From DATGSL01 sp964645585 (GTDB taxonomy: Bacteria > Verrucomicrobiota > Verrucomicrobiia > Opitutales > T3Sed10-336): a DNA stretch of 64,000 bases. The stretch lies in NCBI GenBank assembly GCA_964645585.1, contig CAZYAN010000006.1, positions 1 through 64,000 of the forward strand. Direction: 5' to 3'. The notes beneath the pieces were generated by a model that was not told the origin of the DNA, ran no database searches, and saw only the letters and a program-made list of their open reading frames with translations. Both the position numbers and the translations under genes were made by a program. Positions 8,187 to 17,433 of this stretch are shown piece after piece. Positions within the stretch are counted from its first letter, which is position 1. Every line of letters starts with the position of its first letter.

Positions 8187-8780
8187 TCATTCCGGCCTGT
8201 CCCGAAAGAGCTCCAGTTGCGAATCCTTGATCAAATCGTATCCCTTCAGCAATCGGATTGTTTCAGCGATCTCGCAGCCGCCGCCATCCTCGGTCACTCC
8301 GATCCGTTCGATCCATTCCACGAGAATCGCTCGAAATGAAAGGACGCCGTCGACACCGTGCTCCCGAAGGAGGTTTCGCGTCTGCGTCCGAAACGGCTCC
8401 TTGACCGGGATCCCCGGCATCACCAGCAGACGCGGCCAATCCCCGTCATCGCCTTCGGCAAGCGGAGCGAGGCGGCTCGCGTTTTTCTCCGCCCACCGAA
8501 AAAGCTTAGCGCTGCTTCGCGAGAGACCCGGGACCGCCGCGGAAGCTCCCCAGGCACGCACCGACACGACCGCCCGATGGACGAACGGAAGTTCGCTCGC
8601 AAACACGAAAAAGCGCGGCGCGCGCTCGCCCCCGGAATACTCCGCGTTTTGAACCAAAAGCTGCGCGCCGTCGTCCGCGCTCTTCTTTCGGTCGCGAGTC
8701 GCACGAGCCGGCAGGGTCCGAACCAGAAAGTTGTGCGCCTCGAAATACCGCCGGACGATTTCCTGGTCAACTTTCGCCAT
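8187..8780 (-). CDS. Conserved-looking protein of unknown function
   Basis: A 197-residue soluble protein with no signal peptide or membrane segment, and one I do not recognise. Visible features are an N-terminal helix (DQEIVRRYFEAHNFLVRTL), a beta-rich middle (APRFFVFASELPFVHRAVVSVRAWG), a segment GDWPRLLVMPGIPVKEPFR and a C-terminal LKGYDLIKDSQLELF. It lies 24 bases after aroB and 16 bases before lpxA on the same strand, so it is almost certainly translated from the operon. The alternating strand/helix pattern could be a nuclease-like or Rossmann-like fold, but no catalytic motif is evident. Confidence 0.75.
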   Translation of the reverse strand: MAKVDQEIVRRYFEAHNFLVRTLPARATRDRKKSADDGAQLLVQNAEYSGGERAPRFFVFASELPFVHRAVVSVRAWGASAAVPGLSRSSAKLFRWAEKNASRLAPLAEGDDGDWPRLLVMPGIPVKEPFRTQTRNLLREHGVDGVLSFRAILVEWIERIGVTEDGGGCEIAETIRLLKGYDLIKDSQLELFRDRPE

Positions 8781-8804
8781 CAGCTTCGATTTCGCGGCGA
8801 CAGG

Positions 8805-9899
8805 TCAACCGCCCTTCGCGCCTGCCTCCCGCCAAAGGTAAACTGCCAAGTCCGGTTCAACGTCATCCCACGTCGCCGCCTCACCGATTTTTTCCAACCC
8901 GACAAAACGCAGCCGGCCGCCCCGGACCTTCTTGTCGCGAGCCATCGCGTCCATCAGCCTCCGCAGCGGCAGCGGCTCGCGCAACCGGATCGGCAAGTCA
9001 TACAGCTCCGCCAGCTCCCGCACGACTTCGACGTCATGTCCGGAAATCTTCCCGCGTTCCTGCGAAAGGCGGGCCGCCAGGACAAGTCCAAGTCCGACCG
9101 CTTCACCATGCAAATAATCCCCATACCCAGCCACCTGCTCAATCGCGTGGGCAAACGTGTGCCCCAAGTTCAACAGCGCCCGCCCGCCGCGCGATGCCTG
9201 CTCCTTCTCATCGGCCGCGACGATCTCCGCCTTGATCTCGCAACACCGGCGAATCACCGCGGGCAGGCGCGCATGCCCCGGTTCGAGACGCCCGCCCGCG
9301 ACGAGTTGCTGGAATAGACCGGCGTCCGCGAGCATGCCGTATTTGATCACCTCCGCCATCCCCGCCGAAAATTCTCGCGGCGGAAGGGTTTCCAAAAGCG
9401 ACGGATCGATGAAAACCGCCCGCGGATGATGAAAGGCCCCGGCCAGGTTTTTGCCCGCTTTCAGATTGATACCAGTCTTTCCTCCGACCGAACTGTCAAC
9501 CATCGCCAGCAGTGTCGTCGGCACCTGGATGTAATCGATCCCTCGCAAAAAAGTCGCCGCGGCAAAACCGCCCAGGTCGCCGATCACCCCCCCGCCGAAA
9601 ACGACCAGCACGCTGCCGCGTTCCAAGTTCTGGTCCGCGAGAAAATCGTAAACCGTCTCCAGGTGGGCGACCGATTTCGTTTTTTCCCCCGCAGGCAGCG
9701 TCAGGAGCGCCCGGCCGCCGCACGCATCGGACAAAAAATCCCCGTGGACGCGCGCGAGGTTCTCGTCGGTCACCACCGCCGCCTTCCGTCCTTCCAATCG
9801 CAACCGCTCCAGCATCTCGTGCAGCGTCTTTCGACACCGCGCGCCGATCTCAATCGGGTAACCGCGCTCTCCGAGAGCGACCTGCAAGTGCTCGATCAT
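8805..9899 (-). CDS. aroB: 3-dehydroquinate synthase
   Basis: About 364 residues; NAD- and metal-dependent second step of the shikimate pathway. Diagnostic blocks are GGGVIGDLGGFAAATF, the 'PTTLLAMVDSSVGGKTGIN' loop, EVIKYGM, and the metal-ligand histidines in LNLGHTFAHAIEQ and YLHGEAVGLG. I place the start at the ATG at 9899, because MIEHLQVALGERGYPI aligns from the first residue with known AroB N-termini. The ATG at 9923, eight codons earlier, abuts a heptanucleotide repeat and has no ribosome site. First gene of the aroB-unknown-lpxA-pdxA unit. Confidence 0.94.
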   Translation of the reverse strand: MIEHLQVALGERGYPIEIGARCRKTLHEMLERLRLEGRKAAVVTDENLARVHGDFLSDACGGRALLTLPAGEKTKSVAHLETVYDFLADQNLERGSVLVVFGGGVIGDLGGFAAATFLRGIDYIQVPTTLLAMVDSSVGGKTGINLKAGKNLAGAFHHPRAVFIDPSLLETLPPREFSAGMAEVIKYGMLADAGLFQQLVAGGRLEPGHARLPAVIRRCCEIKAEIVAADEKEQASRGGRALLNLGHTFAHAIEQVAGYGDYLHGEAVGLGLVLAARLSQERGKISGHDVEVVRELAELYDLPIRLREPLPLRRLMDAMARDKKVRGGRLRFVGLEKIGEAATWDDVEPDLAVYLWREAGAKGG

Positions 9900-9921
9900 C
9901 CCGGCGTTAAAGAAGATTTTC

Positions 9922-9949
9922 ATTCAAATTCCAAATGCCAAATTTCCAA
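9922..9949 (+). repeat. Heptanucleotide array, 4 units
   Basis: Four 7-mers in register: ATTCAAA, TTCCAAA, TGCCAAA, TTTCCAA. The array sits in the leader of aroB, between the divergent aroB and TonB-receptor genes. Confidence 0.7.
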
Positions 9950-10028
9950 GACCGTCCCCCAATCGCAACCCTTGGCAAGTTCCAAGCGCCCGGCGAGCCC
10001 CGGAAATGCGAAACCAGGCGAAATACGC

Positions 10029-10083
10029 TTGACGCGCGAAAGCCGGAAAAACATAACCGCATCACTATTGAGAACGAATCTCA
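10029..10083 (+). promoter_or_regulatory. Sigma70-type promoter with Fur-like box
   Basis: TTGACG (10029-10034) and CATAAC (10052-10057) are separated by exactly 17 bases. Just downstream, TGAGAACGAATCTCA (10069-10083) matches the Fur 7-1-7 form TGAGAATnATTCTCA at 12 of 14 positions and would overlap the transcription start. This predicts iron-repressed expression of the receptor gene at 10112. Confidence 0.62.
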
Positions 10084-10111
10084 GTATCAACACGGCTGAC
10101 AACCGATAACC

Positions 10112-12379
10112 ATGATCAGAAAAAGAATCTACCGTTCGCTCCTTGCCGGCGCGCTGCCCATCGCGGCCACCGCGGCGTTCGCGCAGGAGCCGGATGCAAC
10201 CAAAACCGCCGAGGAGACGGCCAGCAGCAGCAGCGACGTCGTCGAGCTCGCTCCGATGCATGTGATCGGCTCCAAGGAGAATATCGAATTTCTCCCGGGC
10301 TCGGCCGCTTATATCGACACCGCCGACATCCGGACGCATTCCTACGACGATATCAACCGAATGCTCCAGCAGGTGCCGGGCGTCTATTTCCGCGAAGAAG
10401 ACGGCTACGGCATTTTCGCCAACCTGAGTTTGCGCGGCGTCAATTCCAACCGGAGCTCCAAGGTCACCATCATGGAGGATGGCGTCTTGACCAGCCCCGC
10501 GCCCTACTCCGCTCCCGCCGCCTATTACACGCCGACGGCCGGCCGGATGCACGGGATCGAAATTCTCAAAGGCTCCAGCCAGATCATGTACGGCCCGGAA
10601 ACGACCGGCGGTGTAATCAACTACCTGTCGACACCAATCCCGCAAGGGCGAACCGGCTACATCAAAGGCGTTTACGGCAGCGACGACGACGTCCGCCTGC
10701 ACGCCTACTACGGCGACGCCGTCAACACCGGCCTTGGCCGCGTCGATTTCCTCTTCGAAAACTACCACCGCACAACCAGCGGCTTCAAAGAGATCGACGA
10801 GCGTCCAGGATTCACGGCCGGCAATGATACCGGCTTCACCAAAAACGAACCGATGTTCAAAATCGGCTGGGAACCGAATACCGCCAATTACCAGCGGATT
10901 GAATTCAAAATCGGCTATACCGATCTCGATTTCAACGAAACTTATCTCGGCCTCACTGACGATGATTTCGACGCTGACCCGTACCGGCGCTATGCCGCCA
11001 CGCGATTCGACAACATCGTCGCCGAACAGACCCGCACCTACCTGCGGCATATTGTGGAGCCGACGCCGGACCTTCGTTTGACAACCACCGTCTATTACAA
11101 CCAGTTCGACCGCAACTGGGCTAAAGTCGACGGCGTCAGCGCCGACGGTATTACCTACACCAATCCCGCCCTCGCAATCGGCGCGGGCGGCCCGGAGCTC
11201 GACATCTTGCGGGGCGACAGCGCCGGCTTCTTCCGGGTTGGCGCCAACAAGCGCGGCTACGCGTCCTACGGCATCGAGAATCGCACGGAATACACGTTTG
11301 AAGCCGGTTCGGTCGACCACGCGATCAATGCCGGCATTCGCCTCCATGAAGACTACGCGCGCCGCTACCACTCAGCAACCGCTTACGAGCAAAACGGCCA
11401 AGGCGCCGTCACCGGTTCCACTGACGCGGGCCGCCGCGATCGGCGCAAAGAAGAAACACGCGCGCTCGCGCTGTTTGTTCAAGATCGTGTCGATTTTGGA
11501 CGGTGGGCTGTGACGCCCGGCGTCCGCTACGAACACCTCCGGTTCAAACTCCACAATCCGGGTACGCCGATCGAAACCGAAAATCTCGATACATTCGCGC
11601 CCGGCATCAGCGTTTCCTACGATCACACGGACAACCTGACGTTCTTCTCCGGCCTGCATCGCGGGATCTCGATGCCCGGACCGAGCGCCCGCGTCTCGAA
11701 CGGTGTCAAAGAGGAGACGACGCTCAGCTACGAGGTCGGCTCGCGCTACAACAATCGCCGCGGCTTCCGAGGCGAGCTGATCTTTTTCTATACCGACTTT
11801 GACGACCTCCTCGTCAGCGACAGCGTCGCAGGCGGCTCGTTTAACGGCAATGTGGGCGAAGCGACGAGCTACGGAATCGAAGCCGTGATCGGCTATGATC
11901 CCGGGATCGCCAATAACTGGGGTTTCAACAATCCAAACACTCTGACCTTTACCATCACCGAAGCGACCCTCGACAGCGATTCGACATCGACGAATCCCGA
12001 ATCGATCTTCAGCGGCGGCGAAAAAGGCGACCGCTTGCCCTACATCCCGCGCTACTCGATCAGCGCCGGAACCGGGCTCGAGTTCGAGCGCTGGGCTTTC
12101 TATATCGACGCCTCCTTTATTCCGGAAACCTACGCGTCGGCCAACAATGACAGCGATCCGGTCAACCCAACCAATGGCCAGCCGGATCCGCGATTCGGCA
12201 AGATCGACGATCGGTTTCTTGTCGACATCGCCGTCCATTATAAAATGACCGAGAACGCGCGCGTGATCGGCGGCATTCACAACCTGCTCGACGAGGAATA
12301 TATGGTCTCCCGCCTCCCCTATGGACCGCGTCCCGGCCAGCCGCTGACCGCCCACGTCGGCCTCGAGGTTGTTTTCTAA
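10112..12379 (+). CDS. TonB-dependent receptor, FecA-like siderophore/iron-citrate type
   Basis: A 755-residue outer-membrane receptor. It has a signal peptide (cleavage near AAFA/Q, residue 24), a possible TonB box (VVELAPMHVIG), a plug domain (about 60-190) with NRMLQQVPGVYFREEDGYG, LSLRGVNSNRSSKVTIMEDG and ILKGSSQIMYGPETTGG, then a 22-strand barrel ending in a terminal Phe. The 'RSSK.T.MEDGV..SPAPYSAPAAYY' block is very close to the FecA group. The Fur-like box upstream supports ferric-chelate uptake. No fecIR regulators, TonB/ExbBD or ABC transporter genes adjoin it. Confidence 0.92.
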   Translation: MIRKRIYRSLLAGALPIAATAAFAQEPDATKTAEETASSSSDVVELAPMHVIGSKENIEFLPGSAAYIDTADIRTHSYDDINRMLQQVPGVYFREEDGYGIFANLSLRGVNSNRSSKVTIMEDGVLTSPAPYSAPAAYYTPTAGRMHGIEILKGSSQIMYGPETTGGVINYLSTPIPQGRTGYIKGVYGSDDDVRLHAYYGDAVNTGLGRVDFLFENYHRTTSGFKEIDERPGFTAGNDTGFTKNEPMFKIGWEPNTANYQRIEFKIGYTDLDFNETYLGLTDDDFDADPYRRYAATRFDNIVAEQTRTYLRHIVEPTPDLRLTTTVYYNQFDRNWAKVDGVSADGITYTNPALAIGAGGPELDILRGDSAGFFRVGANKRGYASYGIENRTEYTFEAGSVDHAINAGIRLHEDYARRYHSATAYEQNGQGAVTGSTDAGRRDRRKEETRALALFVQDRVDFGRWAVTPGVRYEHLRFKLHNPGTPIETENLDTFAPGISVSYDHTDNLTFFSGLHRGISMPGPSARVSNGVKEETTLSYEVGSRYNNRRGFRGELIFFYTDFDDLLVSDSVAGGSFNGNVGEATSYGIEAVIGYDPGIANNWGFNNPNTLTFTITEATLDSDSTSTNPESIFSGGEKGDRLPYIPRYSISAGTGLEFERWAFYIDASFIPETYASANNDSDPVNPTNGQPDPRFGKIDDRFLVDIAVHYKMTENARVIGGIHNLLDEEYMVSRLPYGPRPGQPLTAHVGLEVVF

Positions 12380-12435
12380 ACCGGAAAATCTCGGCGTCCA
12401 AACCCTCCCCTCACGCTCAATCAATCCATTATCGA

Positions 12436-12483
12436 CGACAGTAAGAGGAACAGCTGTTCCTCTTACTGTCGCGATCCGCGGGT
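12436..12483 (+). repeat. Dispersed 36-bp palindrome with conserved tail, copy 1
   Basis: A perfect inverted repeat spans 12436-12471 and is centred on AGGAACAGCTGTTCCT. Its right flank TTACTGTCGCGAT is shared with a second copy at 46934, while the outer flanks differ. It lies between two co-directional genes. There is no T-run, so it is not a standard terminator; a REP/MITE-like element is more likely. Confidence 0.7.
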
Positions 12484-12602
12484 TCGAGATCTCTTCGAGA
12501 TCCCTGACCCGGCTCTCCACAAAGGCTTGAGGCGCCGCGGAAACGTGTGCGTCAAAACGGATTGAACGCTCATCTGGATTGACCCTCCCGGCGGAGTTTT
12601 GG

Positions 12603-13631
12603 ATGAAGGATGGCGTGGAAAACAGAAAACTTGTTTTCATCTGCTTCCTCTTTCTTTTTCCGTTAGGGATGAGCCTGGCAGGTGCATCGAATTTTCCTCG
12701 TTTGGACGACGCGTTTCGATTAAAACGCCTCGCGCCGCCGGAGGGAAAGGTGCGAGTGGTGCTCGATACGGACACCTACAACGAAATCGATGACCAGTTC
12801 GCGGTGGTTTACGCGCTTCTCTCTCCAGAGAGAATGACCGTGGAGGCGATCTACGCGGCCCCATTTCTCAACAGGCGGTCGAGCAGTCCAGGGGAGGGGA
12901 TGCGAAAGAGCCATGAGGAGATTCTGCGCTTGCTCGAGCGAATGGGGAGGTCCCCGGAGAATTGGGTGTTCGCCGGGTCGGAAGGCTTTCTGGAGAGTTA
13001 TGACAAACCCCTGGGAAGCGATGCCGCCAGCGATCTGGTAAAACGGGCGATGACCGGGACCGAGCCGCTGTATGTCCTGGCGGTGGGCGCTCCGACAAAC
13101 GTCGCCTCGGCGATCCTGATGGAGCCGAAAATTATTCAAAAGATCGTCGTCATCTGGCTCGGCGGCAAAGGCCCGCAATGGCCGACGGCACGGGAATTCA
13201 ATCTGCAACAGGATCTGCTCGCGTCGAAGGTGCTGTTCGATTCAGGCGTTCCCCTGATTCAATTGCCCACGGAGCCGGTCACCTCGCACCTCCTGACAAG
13301 CGTCCCGGAAGTTGAGTTTTATTTGAAGGGTCAGAATGCGATCGCTGATTACCTCGTCGAGATTTTCAAAGCGTATTCGCTGGATAGATACGCTTGGGGA
13401 AAGGTGATCTGGGACATTGCCGCAGTCGCGTATCTGGTCGATCACCGCTGGTTTTCCACGGAGCTGGCCCATACACCGATCTTGACGGATCAGGTAACCT
13501 ACAGCTTCGATAACAGCCGGCCGTTCTACCGGTTGGCAACTCATGTACAACGAAATCCGGTCTTCACCGATTTATTCAAAAAGATCCAGCGGATGGAAAC
13601 TTCAACCGAATCCGATTCATCCTCAAAGTGA
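12603..13631 (+). CDS. Secreted inosine-uridine preferring nucleoside hydrolase family protein
   Basis: A 342-residue protein of the nucleoside N-ribohydrolase fold, which hydrolyses ribonucleosides to base and ribose. The calcium/ribose motif appears as LDTDTYNEIDDQFA, against the usual DxDxxxDD; the extra residue pattern DTDTYNEIDD is seen in a branch of the family. A signal peptide covers about residues 1-30. Further family blocks are VLAVGAPTNVASAI and KVIWDIAAVAYL. The ATG at 12603 is preferred over 12579 because GGAG lies nine bases before it. A periplasmic or surface role is inferred from the signal sequence. Confidence 0.85.
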   Translation: MKDGVENRKLVFICFLFLFPLGMSLAGASNFPRLDDAFRLKRLAPPEGKVRVVLDTDTYNEIDDQFAVVYALLSPERMTVEAIYAAPFLNRRSSSPGEGMRKSHEEILRLLERMGRSPENWVFAGSEGFLESYDKPLGSDAASDLVKRAMTGTEPLYVLAVGAPTNVASAILMEPKIIQKIVVIWLGGKGPQWPTAREFNLQQDLLASKVLFDSGVPLIQLPTEPVTSHLLTSVPEVEFYLKGQNAIADYLVEIFKAYSLDRYAWGKVIWDIAAVAYLVDHRWFSTELAHTPILTDQVTYSFDNSRPFYRLATHVQRNPVFTDLFKKIQRMETSTESDSSSK

Positions 13632-13688
13632 CGACGGCTGAGCGGAACCGTTTACCCGCTTTATGATGCCTCCAACCTTCTCCCCGAT

Positions 13689-16600
13689 ATGAAGAACTCT
13701 CTCCGGTTCGTTCACATTTACACGTCTTTACCTTCTTTATCAGCGGCCGCCTGTTGTTTGTTTGGCGCATTCCTGCCAAACGCTTCGGCGACCCAGGAAG
13801 ATTATGACACCCATCTTCATGGGGGGAGTTTCCTTGACGAGCTCGCCGAGCGACCGCCGGAGCCGGCCGAAGACGTTTTTGAAACCTATCCCGACGGTTC
13901 GCTCCCCGAACCGGATGCAGAACCCGCAATCGTTCCCATGGGCGTGTCCGGACCCATCGCGCCGGCAGCCGGGCAGCCGCCTGGGGCATTGACCGGCCGA
14001 ATCGTCTACACCAGCGGCGGACACGGCTGGATTCAAGATGGCGGCTGGGGCCTGCAGCGTCCGCTGCTTTTGGAGATGAACGAAGATTACGGCAATCTCG
14101 ACCAAATGACGATTTTTGCCCAATACGCGTTCAACGCCGGTGCCACGGTTGTTCCCTTCCGTCCTGTCGGCCACCAGCCGAATGAAGTCATTATCGACAA
14201 CGTCGACGCCAATATCATCTGGCAAGGGCAGTGGAATAACAGCTCGCAAACGGTCTACTACGGCAAACCAGGCGAAGTTCCGTATCGCTGGGCGTCGATT
14301 TCGGCGGCGGAAACCGCAACAGCCACCTACGTGCCCAACATTCCGCAATCCGGTTTTTACCCGGTCTACACCTGGGCTCTGCACGGCAGCGACCGCACCT
14401 CGCAGCTTTACCGGATCCGGCACACCGGCGGCGAATCCCAGGTGCGCATTCCCCATCACATGGTCGGGAGCGGCTGGGTCTATCTCGGGACCTACTACTT
14501 CGAGGCTGGCGCATCCGCGGAAACCGGCGCGGTTGTCATCAGCAACCTTCGCCCGACCCCGAGTGTCGGCAGCGTCGTGATCGCCGATGCGATTCGTTTT
14601 GGAAATGGGATGAGCAACCATGGCTCGGGCTTTCCGAAGGAGGAGGAGGCCTCGCTCTACTGGGTGCTCAATATGCTCGGAGTTGGTCAATCCTACTCCG
14701 GCGGCAACGTTTCCGCGCCTCCGCGCTGGGCCCGCCTAATGAACCGCGAGTCCAACAGTCCGCTGTATAAAAGCATCTATATCGGCTTTCACACAAACGC
14801 GGGCGGCGGAAGCGCGCGCGGCGTGCTCGGCCTCCACAACGGCAATCATCCCGGCACTAGCACCCCGAATCAGTTCCGCTGGGCCCAGATCGTCGGCCAA
14901 GAGGTCAACGATCAAATGGTCGCCATGAGCCCTTTTCTCGAAGTCCCTTGGCAGCACCGTTCCACGGTCACGCTCAGCCGCAGCGACATCGCTTTCGGGG
15001 AGATCAACAACACTTGGATCGGCGGCGAATTCGACGCCACCATCGTCGAAAGCGGTTATCATGACAACACACTGGACGCCCGCATTCTCCGGGATCCGAA
15101 GGCGCGCAACTGGATCGCGCGGGCCTGCTACCGCGCGGTCGTCAAATACATGAACGAATTCGACAGCGGCCCGCTCGTCTTCCTTCCCGAACCGCCGCGA
15201 AACGCCCGGGCCGCGATCAATTCCTCCGGAAATGCCGTCGTCTCCTGGGACATTCCAACTCCGAGCGCGGGAAGCGGCACTCCGACCGGCTATGTCGTCT
15301 ACCGTTCCTCCAACGGCTACGGCTTCGGGTCGCCGGTTTTCGTCAATGGCGGTTCCACGACTTCCGTGACGATCAGCAACCTGCCCGAAGACGAGGTCGT
15401 CTACTTTCGCGTCGCCGCGCGCAACGGCGGAGGAGAGTCGTTTCCGTCGGCCACGATCGCTGTCCGGCGCTCCTCCTCCCCCGCCGCCGCACGCGTCCTC
15501 TTTGTCAACGACTCCGAACGCTTCGACCGCACGATCAATATCCGCCAAACTCCGCAGGCAGGGAACTACCGTCCGCCAGGACACAACGGAAACTCCGGCG
15601 TCATCGACCGCGTCATTCCGCGCGCGACCAATTCCTTCGACTACGCGGTCCAGCATGCGGAAGCCATCGCGGCGTTCGGGTTGGGACTGGACTCCTGCCA
15701 GCGCGCATCCGTGACCGCTGGCGATGTCGATCTGCATGATTATGATGTGGTCGTCTGGGCAAGCGGGCAGGATTCAACGCAGCAACAGGTTTTCAACAGC
15801 ACCGTTCAGACGAAGGTATCCAGTTTCCTTGACAGCGGCGGCAGCCTTTTCGTTTCCGGGGGCGACATCGCATACGCGCTCGACCGTCCTAGCGGACCGT
15901 CCTCCAGTGACCGCGCGTTCCTTCACGACTACCTTCACGCCCGCTATTCCGCCGACAACTCTGGCGTTTACACCGCGCTCCCGCTCCAGGGCTCCGCCTT
16001 CACCGGCTTGAGCGCGGTCGCGTTCGACAGCGGACCCGGCGGCATTTATCCGGTTCGCTGGCCCGACGTGATTCTGCCGAACGGGCCTGGAGCGCGAACG
16101 GCATTGAACTACAGCGGCGTCGGCGCGGGTGCGATCGAATACGACGGTTCAGCCGGCGGCGGTCGCGTCATCTATTTGGGGTTTCCCTTCGAAACCATCA
16201 CCAACAAGGCCGTCCGAAATCAATATATGGCGCGCGCGCTGGAGTTTCTGACGGAACCGCTTGTCGAGGAACCGCCGGCAATCGCTGTCCAGCCGGAAGC
16301 GCAAGTCGCGCTCGATGGCGCGCGAATTGAGCTTTCCGTTCAGGCGAGCGGGTTTCCTGCCCCGTCGTTCCAGTGGCAGCGCAACGGTGAAGATATCCCC
16401 GGTGCCACCGGGCCGACATTCACGATCGATCCCGCCGATCCGTCCCATTCAGCCGAATATCGCGTGATCGTCACCAACTCGGTCGACACCGTCGTCAGCG
16501 ATACAGTGACCGTCACCGTTCACGCGATTCCCGAAAAGCCGCGGTTCATTTCCTCCGCCGTCGACGGAAGCGCGGGGTTTGAAAGCGTTCTGATTGGAAA

Positions 16601-17387
16601 TCCTCAGACCTGGTTCCTCGTCGAATCGTCGAACGATCTTTTCTCCTGGGTGCCGTTAACCACCCTTCGTCTCGATTTTCAGCCCGCGCCGCTCCTGGAT
16701 TCCGCATGGAGCGATTTCGCCCGCCGGTTCTACCGGGCATCGGAAACGGTGGTCGCCGCAATCAGCCAATTCGACAGCCATGCAAGCGGTACGACGGTCA
16801 TGTTCCAAAATCCGAGCTACTCCGGCACCACCGACGACTTTATCGAAACCGGCGAAACGTTGCCCAACTTCGCCCGCGTCGCCAGCGATCTTCCCGGCGA
16901 GACAGAATTGTCGAGCGCCCTCCACGCCTCCTGGAGTTTCGCCGCCGGAGCATCCAATCCGTGGTTGCGCCTCACCACCTCCAATGCGCCGAACCAGCCG
17001 AATCCTGCCGTTGATTTCACCGACGGACTTCGCATGGACGTCTACGCCGACCGAGCGGTTTACCTGTCCCTCGGCCTGCGTGAAACAAACACCGCGGCGC
17101 CGATCGGCGGCAACGGCGGAACCAGCGGACCAATCGAATGGATCGGCGGGCGAACGGACAATACCGCCACACCGCCGCTGGGCGCCTTAATTCCCGCAGG
17201 CAAGTGGACGACCGTTCATTTCTTCCTGCCATTTGAGCCCGCGAAAAGTTTCTCCGAAGGAAACGGTATTCTCGACAGCACGACAGGGAAAGGGGTTCTC
17301 GAACATCTCGCGATCGTTCCAGGCGACGGTGCCGGAGTCTACAATCTGTACGTCGGCCAAATACAATCGATCGAGTTGAACCCGTAA
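13689..17387 (+). CDS. Secreted multidomain amidase-like protein with inserted golvesin domain, FN3 and Ig modules
   Basis: A 1232-residue exported protein. The N-terminal region (about 100-490) reads as an N-acetylmuramoyl-L-alanine amidase (Amidase_3) domain split in two. Zinc His112 lies in GGHGW, Glu132 in NEDYGNLDQM, His368 in GFHTNAGGGSARG and the catalytic-type Glu454 in TIVESGYHDN. The insertion (about 176-305) looks like the golvesin/xanthan-lyase C-terminal-type beta module (GFYPVYTWALHG, HHMVGSGWVYLGTYYF). Then follow an FN3 domain (500-595), a GATase-like alpha/beta domain (600-865; FVNDSERFD, SGGSLFVSGGDIAY), an Ig-like domain (about 870-955) and a jelly-roll-like C-terminus. Peptidoglycan or other glycan turnover at the surface is inferred, not shown. 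Confidence 0.78.
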   Translation: MKNSLRFVHIYTSLPSLSAAACCLFGAFLPNASATQEDYDTHLHGGSFLDELAERPPEPAEDVFETYPDGSLPEPDAEPAIVPMGVSGPIAPAAGQPPGALTGRIVYTSGGHGWIQDGGWGLQRPLLLEMNEDYGNLDQMTIFAQYAFNAGATVVPFRPVGHQPNEVIIDNVDANIIWQGQWNNSSQTVYYGKPGEVPYRWASISAAETATATYVPNIPQSGFYPVYTWALHGSDRTSQLYRIRHTGGESQVRIPHHMVGSGWVYLGTYYFEAGASAETGAVVISNLRPTPSVGSVVIADAIRFGNGMSNHGSGFPKEEEASLYWVLNMLGVGQSYSGGNVSAPPRWARLMNRESNSPLYKSIYIGFHTNAGGGSARGVLGLHNGNHPGTSTPNQFRWAQIVGQEVNDQMVAMSPFLEVPWQHRSTVTLSRSDIAFGEINNTWIGGEFDATIVESGYHDNTLDARILRDPKARNWIARACYRAVVKYMNEFDSGPLVFLPEPPRNARAAINSSGNAVVSWDIPTPSAGSGTPTGYVVYRSSNGYGFGSPVFVNGGSTTSVTISNLPEDEVVYFRVAARNGGGESFPSATIAVRRSSSPAAARVLFVNDSERFDRTINIRQTPQAGNYRPPGHNGNSGVIDRVIPRATNSFDYAVQHAEAIAAFGLGLDSCQRASVTAGDVDLHDYDVVVWASGQDSTQQQVFNSTVQTKVSSFLDSGGSLFVSGGDIAYALDRPSGPSSSDRAFLHDYLHARYSADNSGVYTALPLQGSAFTGLSAVAFDSGPGGIYPVRWPDVILPNGPGARTALNYSGVGAGAIEYDGSAGGGRVIYLGFPFETITNKAVRNQYMARALEFLTEPLVEEPPAIAVQPEAQVALDGARIELSVQASGFPAPSFQWQRNGEDIPGATGPTFTIDPADPSHSAEYRVIVTNSVDTVVSDTVTVTVHAIPEKPRFISSAVDGSAGFESVLIGNPQTWFLVESSNDLFSWVPLTTLRLDFQPAPLLDSAWSDFARRFYRASETVVAAISQFDSHASGTTVMFQNPSYSGTTDDFIETGETLPNFARVASDLPGETELSSALHASWSFAAGASNPWLRLTTSNAPNQPNPAVDFTDGLRMDVYADRAVYLSLGLRETNTAAPIGGNGGTSGPIEWIGGRTDNTATPPLGALIPAGKWTTVHFFLPFEPAKSFSEGNGILDSTTGKGVLEHLAIVPGDGAGVYNLYVGQIQSIELNP

Positions 17388-17433
17388 GGCGCAACACGCG
17401 ACCGCTCCCGCCCTGCGGGCCGAACCAGAACCA

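Noticed and set aside
9920..11371. Long open frame (about 483 codons) on the minus strand opposite the TonB receptor
   Set aside because: It mirrors the coding strand of a clear receptor gene; the translation is Val/Ala/Asp-rich with no motif. GC-rich codon usage opens the opposite frame.
12436..12471. Intrinsic terminator of the TonB receptor gene
   Set aside because: The stem is perfect but is not followed by a T-run, and the same element recurs elsewhere with a conserved tail, so a dispersed repeat is more likely.
11372..12775. 467-codon minus-strand frame across the receptor and nucleoside hydrolase starts
   Set aside because: It spans two genes and the palindrome and shows no family signature; it is an antisense shadow.
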